Positions 1-11,436 of a DNA stretch of 64,000 nt are shown here, piece after piece (the first letter of the stretch is position 1; each line of letters begins with the position of its first letter). A program made the position numbers and the translations under genes. Below the pieces are notes generated by a model. The model searched no databases. It worked only from the letters and a program-made list of their open reading frames with translations, and was not told where the DNA came from. Source of the stretch: Aphelocoma coerulescens (taxonomy: Eukaryota > Chordata > Aves > Passeriformes > Corvidae); contig NW_027184062.1 of assembly GCF_041296385.1 (NCBI RefSeq), forward strand, positions 563,001-627,000, written 5' to 3'.

Positions 1-1290
1 GAAAAGATTTGTATGGGCCAAAGAGGTGTGGTGTAAAGAAGAGTGTGCTCTTGGAAGGGGAAGATGAGGGCAACCTTTTTGTCCTGACACCGTTGATTTG
101 AGTGCAGGGCCGTTTGCAAGTTGCCTCTGTCTGCCCTTGGGGTGGTTTCGAGCTGGGCCAGGTGCTTGGCCTTCTTTTGCAAGTCTGCAGCGCCGTCGTG
201 TGGTTGTTTCCATGAGCGCTGACAGTGCCCGGCAAAAAGCGCTTGGCTGGCGCGGCCCCAGTCGTGTGGAAGCAGTTGGTGGAAGAGCTCCGCTGTGCAT
301 CCTGCCTCTTGGAGACATAAAAGGATGTAACCCTGCGCGTAGCGGGGAAGCAAGACGAATCTTTTCATTGTTGGCTGAGCAGTTTCTAAGCGGCAAAAGT
401 AAAGGCAGTTTCAGCACGGCCTCTTTCTTTCAGAACCTTTTCTGTGCCATCATGAACATGCTCAACATGCCACTCGCACCCGCTGAACTGCATCAAAGGC
501 CCTGGAGATAGGCGCTTTCCTTCAAGCTCTCTGTAGCATCGTACCCTCCACCTCTGGCGGATCCCAAAGCCCTTCCAAACATCCAGCAGCTGCACGCAGA
601 GAACAAGTGCTAAAACAAGGCGTTGGCCTTCCTAGTCCTTTTAAAGTCTGTGAACTAGGCGAAACATTCCAGTGAGCAGCACTTTCCTTCGCAACTATAT
701 CTAGAGCATCATCACATTCTCTCCAAGTGGGTAAGTCCACCCTTGCAGCGCAGCGTTTGCAGCCACAGTTCGGACTGAGAGATAGGCCAGGTGAGAAAGC
801 ATTTCTTGACTATCCCTCTTCTCTGGAAGACTTGATACTCGCAGCGCGACCACGTCCACACACCTTCAGTGTGGCCAGGTTCAAGCAGCTAGAGCTCCCA
901 GAGATGGGAGAGTCAGGAGAGAAGACGTTCCAAAAGTACCGTGTACTTACAGCAGCATTAAAACTGTGCACAGCAGTCTGCAGCACTGTAGACTGCGGCT
1001 TCTCCGACAGACGAGCCATCCCATTGTTGCCTCTCGCAGCCTGCTTGCTAGCTGCTCTCCTGAAGAAAAGAACTAGAAGAAAAAGCCAATGCTGGGCTGC
1101 ACCTTCCCCTTGCCTTACGTAAAGCCACCTAAACTCCCCGCTGCACTCTCTACTTCCCCTCTCCTTGGAAGCGACCACTGTGTTTGCTGCATCTCGAAGC
1201 CTAAAGTTAAGCGCCAAAGTTTCCAAGGATGGTTGGAAGAAGGATAAGTAGTAGCACAAGGAAGTAGTTGTCGTTGAACTTCCTCCTTCT
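1..1290 (-). repeat. Reverse monomer, diverged terminal type (partial)
   Basis: This is the outermost monomer of the array in reverse orientation, cut by the window start. It is the inverted twin of 9529-10822 and the direct twin of 42019-43308. It aligns to the core monomers only in a diverged way, for example in the stretch with the CAC-rich and GAAGGTGT-like words near 860-890. Confidence 0.75.
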
Positions 1291-2740
1291 CAATGCTAAC
1301 GTGAATTGGGCAGGCAGGCGAGTGCTAGCCACGCTCCTTTCTCAGTTTGTACGCTGCGGACACGAGTCCGGTGCTCTGCGCCTTCGTTCGGCCTCTTTAG
1401 TACCCATGTCGCTCTTTCATTCAGCCGGAGTCGAAGCGTCGTCTACTTCTCGCCCAGAGAGCACGGTGCCGGAAGAGAAATGCCCCAGCCGACTGCTTCT
1501 GCCGACACACGCCTGGTCTATGCACTTTCCCTCGCAGCGACATACAGCAGCACTTTCGGTCTTTCTTGTCGTCCAAATGTAAAGGGAAAGATTCTCTGCT
1601 ATGTCCCGCCCAGAGAACAGTTTTAGGTCAACCAGCACGCCCAGAGCTTGCCCTCGACGCGTGGAAACTTGTGTTTGCACCACATTCAAGTGGCTGCCGT
1701 CTTTCCTTTACAGCCTGCAGAGCACCGTCAGACCGCCGTGCTCTCTGCACCTGCCTTCTCAGTTCTAAGTACTACCGCGCCTCTTACAGCCTTGCAGGAA
1801 GCAAAGACACGGGTAGTCATCTCGCAGAGAAGAACGTGGAAGGACGAAAGGATGATCTTCCTTTCTCCTGCTTCTTGCCTGAATTGTGGTGCTGTATTGA
1901 AAGTCTTGGCTAGCGAAAAGCTCATCCAGCAAGTGCCTCATTCCTGACGCATCTCGCTGAGCGAGAGTTTCACGAAGAGTTTAGACTCTGGAAACAGCAA
2001 GAAAATGATTGTACGTCGAGCTGAGGAAAATCCGTGCACAGCACACTGTGGATGCGTGCAGTGTTCGCGCTAAAGAGCGCCAAAACGCAAAGCCATCGCT
2101 GGGCTTCAGTTTTGTCCAGACCGCAGAAGGCAAAGAACGAAGCAACTGGGCACCGCGTTAACGTACTCAGTGGACCGAATTTCAAATGTCCAGCCAAAAG
2201 CTGCTTCATAAGCAGATTCAGCTGAGAATGCTCTGGCTGCTTCACAAAGTAAGGCGCAGCCGTTTCCATTCATCACACTACCTGGCCAGAAGCAGTATCC
2301 TACACCTTCAATGCTGCAGCGTCCATGCAGCTGGAGCACACGCAGTAGGACGCGTCGAGATAGAAGGCGGTCTTCAAGTACCCCCTTCTCCAAGCAGCCT
2401 TGAAACTGAGCACAACACACTGCGGCTCGGGAGCTTCCTTCTCAGATAGACGTGCCGTCACGTTATTCACTCTCGCAGCTCCGTTGCCCACTTGCAGCAG
2501 CTGCTACCAAAGCAAAATGCTCCAGAAGTAAAAAGCACTGCTGAGCAAACCTTTTCCTTTGCCTCACGTAAAGCACCATAAACTGTCCGCTGTGCTCTGT
2601 ATTTCCATTCTCCGCCGCATCTACCACTGTTATCTCTGCATCTCGAAGCATAAAGCTCGGCACAATTCCTCCCAGGGAACGCTGGAAGAGAAATAGGCAG
2701 CAGCACAAGTAGCTGCAAGTGGAACTTTCTGTTTTTAAAC
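1291..2740 (-). repeat. Reverse monomer R2
   Basis: This is a second reverse-oriented monomer. Its boundary is set by the segment at 2677-2750, which is the reverse complement of the forward unit start (GTTGAAAACAAAAG-like followed by the CTTCCAGC-like segment). It is about 60 bp longer than forward units. Two stretches (near 2356-2400 and 2540-2580) differ in clusters from the otherwise almost identical copy at 44374-44598, as expected from patchy conversion by another monomer. Confidence 0.7.
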
Positions 2741-3534
2741 GCTAACGTGAATCCGGAAACAAGCGAGTGACAGCCAGGCTTCCTCTTGCAGCCTGTGCGA
2801 TGCACACACCAGCTCGGTGCTCTGCCCTCATTCTTTAATGCTCTTCGTACCATGTCGCGCTTTCATTCTGCCGGAGTCGAAGCGTCGTCTACTTCTCGCC
2901 CAGAGAGCACGGTGCCAGCGGAGAAAGGCTCCAGAAAAACGCTCCAGGCTGCTGATTCTTCCCAAACACACCAGGGCTATGCACTTTCCTTCGCAGCGCT
3001 AAGTAGCATCACATTCTGTTTGCGTTGGAGCCGGAATGCAAAGGGAAAGATTCTCGGTTACGTCTCACTCAGCGCCCAGTTTTAGGTCACCAAGCTTACC
3101 CGGAGCTTACCCGCGACGCGTGGAAATTGGTATTTGCACCATATTCAAGTGGTAGCTTTCTTTCCTTTACAGCCTGCAGAGCGCCGTCAGATCGCGGTGC
3201 TCTCTGCACCTGCCTTCTCCCTTCCAAGTACCACCGCGCACCTTACAGCCTTGCAGGAAGCAAAGACGTGGAGAGATGTCTCGCAGAGAAGATCGTGCAA
3301 AGACGAAAAGATGTTCTTCTTTGCTTTTCCTCGTCGCCCAGCTTGTGGTGCTCTACTGAAAGCGTGGGCTAACGAATGGCTAATCTAGCATGTGCTTCCC
3401 TTCTAATGCATTTCGCTGAGCGAGAGCTGAGGAAAATCCTTGCACTGTACACTATGGATGCGTGCAGTAGACACGCAGAAGAGCGGCACAGCTCATAACC
3501 ATCGCACACTCCAGCCCAGAGCTCTGGGGCTGCG
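2741..3534 (-). repeat. Reverse monomer tail up to the orientation switch
   Basis: This is a partial reverse monomer ending at the centre where orientation flips. It shares the segment carrying the GTCGAAGCGTCGTCTACTTC word (2876-2895) with all other monomers. The direct twin is 44759-45552. Confidence 0.65.
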
Positions 3535-4144
3535 TTCTTCTCAATTTCCGGCGCTGGACAGAACTGAGACATTGAGCTTTGGCTCTCTTTAGTGTGTGTA
3601 CTGCACGCATCCAGAGCGCGCTGTGCACAGATTCTCCTCAGCGCTACGTGCAAGCACAGACTTTCTGCTTCGCAGAGCCCAACTGTCCGCCGAAGCTCTC
3701 GCTCAGAGAAATGTGTCAGGAGAGAAGCACTTGCTGGATTAGCCTTACACTGGCCAACAGTTCCAAAGAAGCACCATAGTCTTCTTGCGAGAAAGGATAA
3801 TAAAACACATGTATTGTCCCAGCAAAGTTCTCTGTGCTAGCCGAAGCCGAGAATCTTTCCCTTAAGATTAAGACCACAACGCAGACAGCATTTTGTGCTA
3901 CTTAACGCTGAGAGGGATAGCCCAGGCGTGTTTCGGCAGAGGCAGAAGCCCGGAGCGTTTCTCTGCCGGCACCGTGCTCTCAGGCGAGAAGTAGACGACG
4001 CTTCGACTCCGGTAGAATGAAAAGCGCGACATGGTACGAAGAGCATACGAATGAGGGCGCAGAGCACCGAGCTGGTGTGCGCATCGCACAGGCTGCAAGA
4101 AGAAGCGTGGCTGCCGCTCGCTTCTTTGCGGATTCACGTTAGCA
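3535..4144 (+). repeat. Forward monomer tail after the orientation switch
   Basis: This is a partial forward monomer. It has an internal gap relative to full units: about 3780-3838 holds an AATAAA-containing sequence not seen in other monomers, and the normal segment is missing. The direct twin is 45553-46162. Confidence 0.6.
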
Positions 4145-5354
4145 GTTGAAAACAAAAGTTCCACTTGCAGCTACTTGTGCTGCTACCTATTTCTCTTCCA
4201 GCTTTCCCTGGGAAGAATTGTGCTGCGAGAGTGAATAACGTGACGGCACGTCTATCTGAGAAGGAAGCTCCCGAGCCGCAGTGTGTTGTGCTCAGTTTCA
4301 AGGCTGCTTGGAGAAGGGGGTACTTGAAGACCGCCTTCTATCTCGACGCGTCCTACTGCGTGTGCTCCAGCTGCATGGACGCTGCAGCATTGAAGGTGTA
4401 GGATACTGCTTCTGGCCAGGTAGTGTGATGAATGGAAACGGCTGCGCCTTACTTTGTGAAGCAGCCAGAGCATTCTCAGCTGAATCTGCTTATGAAGCAG
4501 CTTTTGGCTGGACATTTGAAATTCGGTCCACTGAGTACGTTAACGCGGTGCCCAGCTGCTTCGTTCTTCGCCTTCTGCGGTCTGGACAGAACTGAAGCCC
4601 AGCGATGGCTTTGAGTTTTGCCGCTCTTCAGCATGTGTACTGCACGCATCCGCAGTGTGCTGTGCAAGGATTTTCCTCAGCTCTCCCTCAGCGAAATGCA
4701 TCAGGTGAGAAACACTTGCTGGATTAGCCTTTCGCTGGCCATGGCTTTCAGTACAGCACCACAATCTGGGCGACGAGGAGGAGCAAAGAAGAACATCTTT
4801 TCGTCTTTGCACGTTCTTCTCTGCGAGACGACTATCCGCGTCATTGCTTCTTGCAAGGCTATATTCTGCGCAGTGGTACTTGAAAGGGAGAAGGCAGGTG
4901 CAGAGAGCACCGCGATCTGACGGCGCTCTGCAGGCTGTAAAGGAAAGAGGGCTGCCACTGGAATGTGTGCAAACACAAGTTTCCACGAGTCGCGGGCAAG
5001 CTCTGGGCGTGCTTGTTGACCTAAAACTGTTCTCTGTGCCCGACATTGCTGAGAATCTTTCCCTTTACATTTGGACGACAAGAAAAGACCGAAAGTGCTG
5101 CTGTATGTCGCTGCGAGAAAAGTGCATAGCCCTGGTGTGTTTCGGAAAGGGCAGTCGGCTGGGGCATTTCTCTTCCGGCACCGTGCTCTCCGGGCGAGAA
5201 GTAGACGACGCTTCGACTCCGGCAGAATGAAAAGCGCGACATGGTACGAAGAGCATACGAATGAGGGCGCAGAGCACCGAGCTGGTGTGCGCATCGCACA
5301 GGCTGCAAGAAGAAGCGTGGCTGCCGCTCGCTTCTTTGCGGATTCACGTTAGCA
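4145..5354 (+). repeat. Forward monomer F1 (182-bp internal deletion)
   Basis: This unit is 1210 bp against 1392-1393 bp for its neighbours. The missing segment lies at about 4223, where the GGAAGAATTGTGC word joins directly to CTGCGAGAGTG. In full units these words are ~180 bp apart and share a TGC, so the deletion probably used short microhomology. The matching unit at 46163 is intact. Confidence 0.8.
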
Positions 5355-6746
5355 GTTGAAAACAAAAGTTCCACTTGCAGCTACTTGTGCTGCTACCTAT
5401 TTCTCTTCCAGCTTTCCCTGGGAAGAATTGTGCCGAGCTTTATGCTTCGAGATGCAGAGATGACAGTGGTAGATGCAGCGGAGAATGGAAATAAAGAGTG
5501 CAGCGGACAGTTTACAGTGCTTTACGTGAGGCAAAGGAAAAGGTTTGCTCAGCAGTGCTTTTTACTTCTGGAGCATTTTGCTTTGGTAGCACCTGCTGCT
5601 AGTGGGCAACGGAGCTGCGAGAGTGAATAACGTGACGGCACGTCTATCTGAGAAGGAAGCTCCCGAGCCGCAGTGTGTTGTGCCCAGTTTCAAGGCTGCT
5701 TGGAGGAGGGGGGTACTTGAAGAACGCCGTCTATCTGGACGCGTCCTACTGCGTGTGCTCCAGCTGCATGGACTCTGCAGCATTGAAGGTGTAAGAAACT
5801 TCTTCTGGCCTGATAGTGTGATAGAGTGCAACGGCTACGCCTTACTTTGTGAACCATCCAGAGCATTCTCAGCTGAATCTGCTTGTGAAGCAGCTCTTGG
5901 CTGGACATTTGAAATTCGGTCCACTGAGTACGTTAACGCGGTGCCCAGCTGCTTCGTTCTTCGCCTTCTGCCGTCTGGACAGAACTGAAGCCCAGCGATT
6001 GCTTTTAGCTGTGGCTCTCTTCAGCATGTGTACTGCACGCATCCGCAGTGTGCTGTGCAAGGATTTTCCTCAGCTCTCCCTCAGCGAAATGCATCAGGTG
6101 AGAAACACTTGCTGGATTAGCCTTTCGCTGGCCATGGCTTTCAGTACAGCACCACAATCTGGGCGACGAGGAGGAGCAAAGAAGAACATCTTTTCGTCTT
6201 TGCACGTTCTTCTCTGCGAGACGACTATCCGCGTCATTGCTTCCTGCAAGGCTATATTCTGCGCAGTGGTACTTGAAAGGGAGAAGGCAGGTGCAGAGAG
6301 CACCGCGATCTGACGGCGCTCTGCAGGCTGTAAAGGAAAGAGGGCTGCCACTGGAATGTGTGCAAACACAAGTTTCCACGAGTCGCGGGCAAGCTCTGGG
6401 CGTGCTTGTTGACCTAAAACTGTTCTCTGTGCCCGACATTGCTGAGAATCTTTCCCTTTACATTTGGACGACAAGAAAAGACCGAAAGTGCTGCTGTATG
6501 TCGCTGCGAGAAAAGTGCATAGCCCTGGTGTGTTTCGGAAGGGCAGTCGGCTGGGGCATTTCTCTTCCGGCACCGTGCTCTCCGGGCGAGAAGTAGACGA
6601 CGCTTCGACTCCGGCAGAATGAAAAGCGCGACATGGTACGAAGAGCATACGAATGAGGGCGCAGAGCACCGAGCTGGTGTGCGCATCGCACAGGCTGCAA
6701 GAAGAAGCGTGGCTGCCGCTCGCTTCTTTGCGGATTCACGTTAGCA
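5355..6746 (+). repeat. Forward monomer F2
   Basis: This is a full 1392-bp unit, almost identical to F3 and F4. It opens with the AGTTGAAAACAAAAG-like word and closes just after GATTCACGTTAGC. Confidence 0.85.
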
Positions 6747-8139
6747 GTTGAAAACAAAAGTTCCACTTGCAGCTACTTGTGCTGCTACCTATTTCTCTTC
6801 CAGCTTTCCCTGGGAAGAATTGTGCCGAGCTTTATGCTTCGAGATGCAGAGATGACAGTGGTAGATGCAGCGGAGAATGGAAATAAAGAGTGCAGCGGAC
6901 AGTTTACAGTGCTTTACGTGAGGCAAAGGAAAAGGTTTGCTCAGCAGAGCTTTTTACTTCTGGAGCATTTTGCTTTGGTAGCACCTGCTGCTAGTGGGCA
7001 ACGGAGCTGCGAGAGTGAATAACGTGACGGCACGTCTATCTGAGAAGGAAGCTCCCGAGCCGCAGTGTGTTGTGCTCAGTTTCAAGGCTGCTTGGAGGAG
7101 GGGGGTACTTGAAGAACGCCGTCTATCTGGACGCGTCCTACTGCGTGTGCTCCAGCTGCATGGACTCTGCAGCATTGAAGGTGTAAGAAACTTCTTCTGG
7201 CCTGATAGTGTGATAGAGTGCAACGGCTACGCCTTACTTTGTGAACCATCCAGAGCATTCTCAGCTGAATCTGCTTGTGAAGCAGCTTTTGGCTGGACAT
7301 TTGAAATTCGGTCCACTGAGTACGTTAACGCGGTGCCCAGCTGCTTCGTTCTTCGCCTTCTGCGGTCTGGACAGAACTGAAGCCCAGCGATGGCTTTGAG
7401 TTTTGCCGCTCTTCAGCATGTGTACTGCACGCATCCGCAGTGTGCTGTGCAAGGATTTTCCTCAGCTCTCCCTCAGCGAAATGCATCAGGTGAGAAACAC
7501 TTGCTGGATTAGCCTTTCGCTGGCCATGGCTTTCAGTACAGCACCACAATCTGGGCGACGAGGAGGAGCAAAGAAGAACATCTTTTCGTCTTTGCACGTT
7601 CTTCTCTGCGAGACGACTATCCGCGTCATTGCTTCCTGCAAGGCTATATTCTGCGCAGTGGTACTTGAAAGGGAGAAGGCAGGTGCAGAGAGCACCGCGA
7701 TCTGACGGCGCTCTGCAGGCTGTAAAGGAAAGAGGGCTGCCACTGGAATGTGTGCAAACACAAGTTTCCACGAGTCGCGGGCAAGCTCTGGGCGTGCTTG
7801 TTGACCTAAAACTGTTCTCTGTGCCCGACATTGCTGAGAATCTTTCCCTTTACATTTGGACGACAAGAAAAGACCGAAAGTGCTGCTGTATGTCGCTGCG
7901 AGAAAAGTGCATAGCCCTGGTGTGTTTCGGAAAGGGCAGTCGGCTGGGGCATTTCTCTTCCGGCACCGTGCTCTCCGGGCGAGAAGTAGACGACGCTTCG
8001 ACTCCGGCAGAATGAAAAGCGCGACATGGTACGAAGAGCATACGAATGAGGGCGCAGAGCACCGAGCTGGTGTGCGCATCGCACAGGCTGCAAGAAGAAG
8101 CGTGGCTGCCGCTCGCTTCTTTGCGGATTCACGTTAGCA
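6747..8139 (+). repeat. Forward monomer F3
   Basis: This is a full 1393-bp unit, almost identical to F2. A single-base difference in a G-run region of the preceding unit (near 6540) shifts the open frames there, so the frames are not under obvious coding constraint. Confidence 0.85.
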
Positions 8140-9528
8140 GTTGAAAACAAAAGTTCCACTTGCAGCTACTTGTGCTGCTACCTATTTCTCTTCCAGCTTT
8201 CCCTGGGAAGAATTGTGCCGAGCTTTATGCTTCGAGATGCAGAGATGACAGTGGTAGATGCAGCGGAGAATGGAAATAAAGAGTGCAGCGGACAGTTTAC
8301 AGTGCTTTACGTGAGGCAAAGGAAAAGGTTTGCTCAGCAGTGCTTTTTACTTCTGGAGCATTTTGCTTTGGTAGCACCTGCTGCTAGTGGGCAACGGAGC
8401 TGCGAGAGTGAATAACGTGACGGCACGTCTATCTGAGAAGGAAGCTCCCGAGCCGCAGTGTGTTGTGCTCAGTTTCAAGGCTGCTTGGAGGAGGGGGGTA
8501 CTTGAAGAACGCCGTCTATCTGGACGCGTCCTACTGCGTGTGCTCCAGCTGCATGGACTCTGCAGCATTGAAGGTGTAAGAAACTTCTTCTGGCCAGGTA
8601 GTGTGATAGAGTGCAACGGCTACGCCTTACTTTGTGAACCATCCAGAGCATTCTCAGCTGAATCTGCTTGTGAAGCAGCTCTTGGCTGGACATTTGAAAT
8701 TCGGTCCACTGAGTACGTTAACGCGGTGCCCAGCTGCTTCGTTCTTCGCCTTCTGCCGTCTGGACAGAACTGAAGCCCAGCGATTGCTTTTAGCTGTGGC
8801 TCTCTTCAGCATGTGTACTGCACGCATCCGCAGTGTGCTGTGCAAGGATTTTCCTCAGCTCTCCCTCAGCGAAATGCATCAGGTGAGAAACACTTGCTGG
8901 ATTAGCCTTTCGCTGGCCAAGGCTTTTAATACAGCACCACAATATGGGCGACGAGGAGAAAGGAAGAACATCTTTTCGTCCTGGCACGTTCTTCTGAGCG
9001 ACATGACTATCCGCGTGTTTGCTTCCTGCAAAGCTGTATTGTGCGCGGCGGTATTGGAACTGAGAAGGCAGGTGCAGAGAGCACCGGGATCTGACGGCGT
9101 TCTGCAGCCTGTAAAGGAAAGACGGCTACCACTTGAATGTGGTGCAAACACAAGTTTCCACGCGTCGAGGGCAAGCTCTGGGCGTGCTGGTTGACCTAAA
9201 ACTGTTCTCTGGGCGGGACATAGCAGAGAATCTTTCCCTTTACATTTGGACGACAAGAAAGACCGAAAGTGCTGCTGTATGTCGCTGCGAGGGAAAGTGC
9301 ATAGACCAGGCGTGTGTCGGCAGAAGCAGTCGGCTGGGGCATTTCTCTTCCGGCACCGTGCTCTCTGGGCGAGAAGTAGACGACGCTTCGACTCCGGCTG
9401 AATGAAAGAGCGACATGGGTACTAAAGAGGCCGAACGAAGGCGCAGAGCACCGGACTCGTGTCCGCAGCGTACAAACTGAGAAAGGAGCGTGGCTAGCAC
9501 TCGCCTGCCTGCCCAATTCACGTTAGCA
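8140..9528 (+). repeat. Forward monomer F4 (terminal core unit)
   Basis: The first two thirds match F2 and F3. From about 8917 it switches to a variant type that is shared with the last core unit of the other array (48329 onward). The end of the unit, from about 9128, is the near-perfect inverted partner of the left arm. Confidence 0.8.
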
Positions 9529-10880
9529 TTGAGAAGGAGGAAGTTCAGCGACAACTACTTCCTTGTGCTACTACTTATCCTTCTTCCAACCATCCTTGGA
9601 AACTTTGGCGCTTAACTTTAGGCTTCGAGATGCAGCAAACACAGTGGTCGCTTCCAAGGAGAGGGGAAGTAGAGAGTGCAGCGGGGAGTTTAGGTGGCTT
9701 TACGTAAGGCAAGGGGAAGGTGCAGCCCAGCATTGGCTTTTTCTTCTAGTTCTTTTCTTCAGGAGAGCAGCTAGCAAGCAGGCTGCGAGAGGCAACAATG
9801 GGATGGCTCGTCTGTCGGAGAAGCCGCAGTCTACAGTGCTGCAGACTGCTGTGCACAGTTTTAATGCTGCTGTAAGTACACGGTACTTTTGGAACGTCTT
9901 CTCTCCTGACTCTCCCATCTCTGGGAGCTCTAGCTGCTTGAACCTGGCCACACTGAAGGTGTGTGGACGTGGTCGCGCTGCGAGTATCAAGTCTTCCAGA
10001 GAAGAGGGATAGTCAAGAAATGCTTTCTCACCTGGCCTATCTCTCAGTCCGAACTGTGGCTGCAAACGCTGCGCTGCAAGGGTGGACTTACCCACTTGGA
10101 GAGAATGTGATGATGCTCTAGATATAGTTGCGAAGGAAAGTGCTGCTCACTGGAATGTTTCGCCTAGTTCACAGACTTTAAAAGGACTAGGAAGGCCAAC
10201 GCCTTGTTTTAGCACTTGTTCTCTGCGTGCAGCTGCTGGATGTTTGGAAGGGCTTTGGGATCCGCCAGAGGTGGAGGGTAGGATGCTACAGAGAGCTTGA
10301 AGGAAAGTGCCTATCTCCAGGGCCTTTGATGCAGTTCAGCGGGTGCGAGTGGCATGTTGAGCATGTTCATGATGGCACAGAAAAGGTTCTGAAAGAAAGA
10401 GGCCGTGCTGAAACTGCCTTTACTTTTGCCGCGTAGAAACTGCTCAGCCAACAATGAAAAGATTCGTCTTGCTTCCCCGCTACGCGCAGGGTTACATCCT
10501 TTTATGTCTCCAAGAGGCAGGATGCACAGCGGAGCTCTTCCACCAACTGCTTCCACACGACTGGGGCCGCGCCAGCCAAGAGCTTTTTGCCGGGCACTGT
10601 CAGCGCTCATGGAAACAACCACACGACGGCGCTGCAGACTTGCAAAAGAAGGCCAAGCACCTGGCCCAGCTCGAAACCACCCCAAGGGCAGACAGAGGCA
10701 ACTTGCAAACGGCCCTGCACTCAAATCAACGGTGTCAGGACAAAAAGGTTGCCCTCATCTTCCCCTTCCAAGAGCACACTCTTCTTTACACCACACCTCT
10801 TTGGCCCAAACAAATCTTTTCCCTCTCGCAGATTCCGCCCACCAACTTGAAACCATCTGGCAAAAACAGGGCTCAAAACA
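9529..10880 (+). repeat. Forward monomer, diverged terminal type
   Basis: This is the outermost, diverged unit. It is recognisable as a monomer because its segment at 9630-9990 aligns with 5460-5800 of a core unit (GCAGCGG, TTACGT and AAGGTGT words in the same order). The right limit is approximate. Confidence 0.65.
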
Positions 10881-11436
10881 GTGCCAGCTGAGGAAGATCT
10901 TGCTGCCTACAACTTCACCTGCACCCCTCAAACTAGCAGCACACACGCTGTTCTCAGCACTCTCCTTCTCAGCTCTAGGTACCATCCTAAGCCTTCCCTC
11001 TCCCAGAGTCAGGATCCAAAGGCAACGGCACCAGGGACTGCTCACACACTGAAGGCACCAGGACAAATAGCTTAAGAGCTTGGCCTTTGCATTCCCACTG
11101 ACAGCTCAACAGCTCGAACCCAGAGAGAGCTCTGCCTGTTGGGAAAAGCCTTTAAAATCCCTAGGAGTACCTGATGTGCACATCCAAACCTGCCTTCCTT
11201 GCCAAAGAGAGCAACTACAAGCCCATCTCCAAAGAAACGGCATCCCCTCCTCCAAAATACAACACATCCAGCGACTGATCCGCCTCCAGTATTGAATATG
11301 TCCAACAATTGCCCCTACACGCACAGGGGCCAGAAGAGAAATGTCTTGCTGGACTATTCCTCCCCACAGTACCTTAACATCTGCTCCAGCAACACTGGCA
11401 CTATGTCCTTGCCTTCCCAAGGAAAGGCACTCCGAG
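10881..11436. other. Unassigned interval
   Basis: No gene or known repeat is recognised. The sequence is mixed and runs from the end of the monomer array to the CAAGG-rich minisatellite. It is duplicated at 41404-41959 (inverted) and 50293-50848 (direct). Confidence 0.6.

Larger units (their letters stand above)
1..10822. repeat. Palindromic monomer array P1 (left copy)
   Basis: This is an array of ~1.39-kb monomers, reverse-oriented in 1-3534 and forward-oriented from 3535. Bases 1 to about 1695 are the near-perfect reverse complement of about 9128-10822; paired coordinates sum to 10822. Inside those arms, reverse and forward monomers are more diverged and unequal in number. The true centre of orientation switch is near 3534, where 3428-3475 and 3593-3641 pair imperfectly. 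The left arm runs off the window edge and resumes the same sequence as at 42018, so the palindrome certainly extends further left. No gene is recognised in it. Many short open frames exist on both strands, but none resembles a known protein. Confidence 0.9.

Noticed and set aside
1..10822. A multi-copy gene family encoded by the 1.39-kb monomers
   Set aside because: Frames shift between near-identical units through small indels, and no conserved protein family is recognisable.
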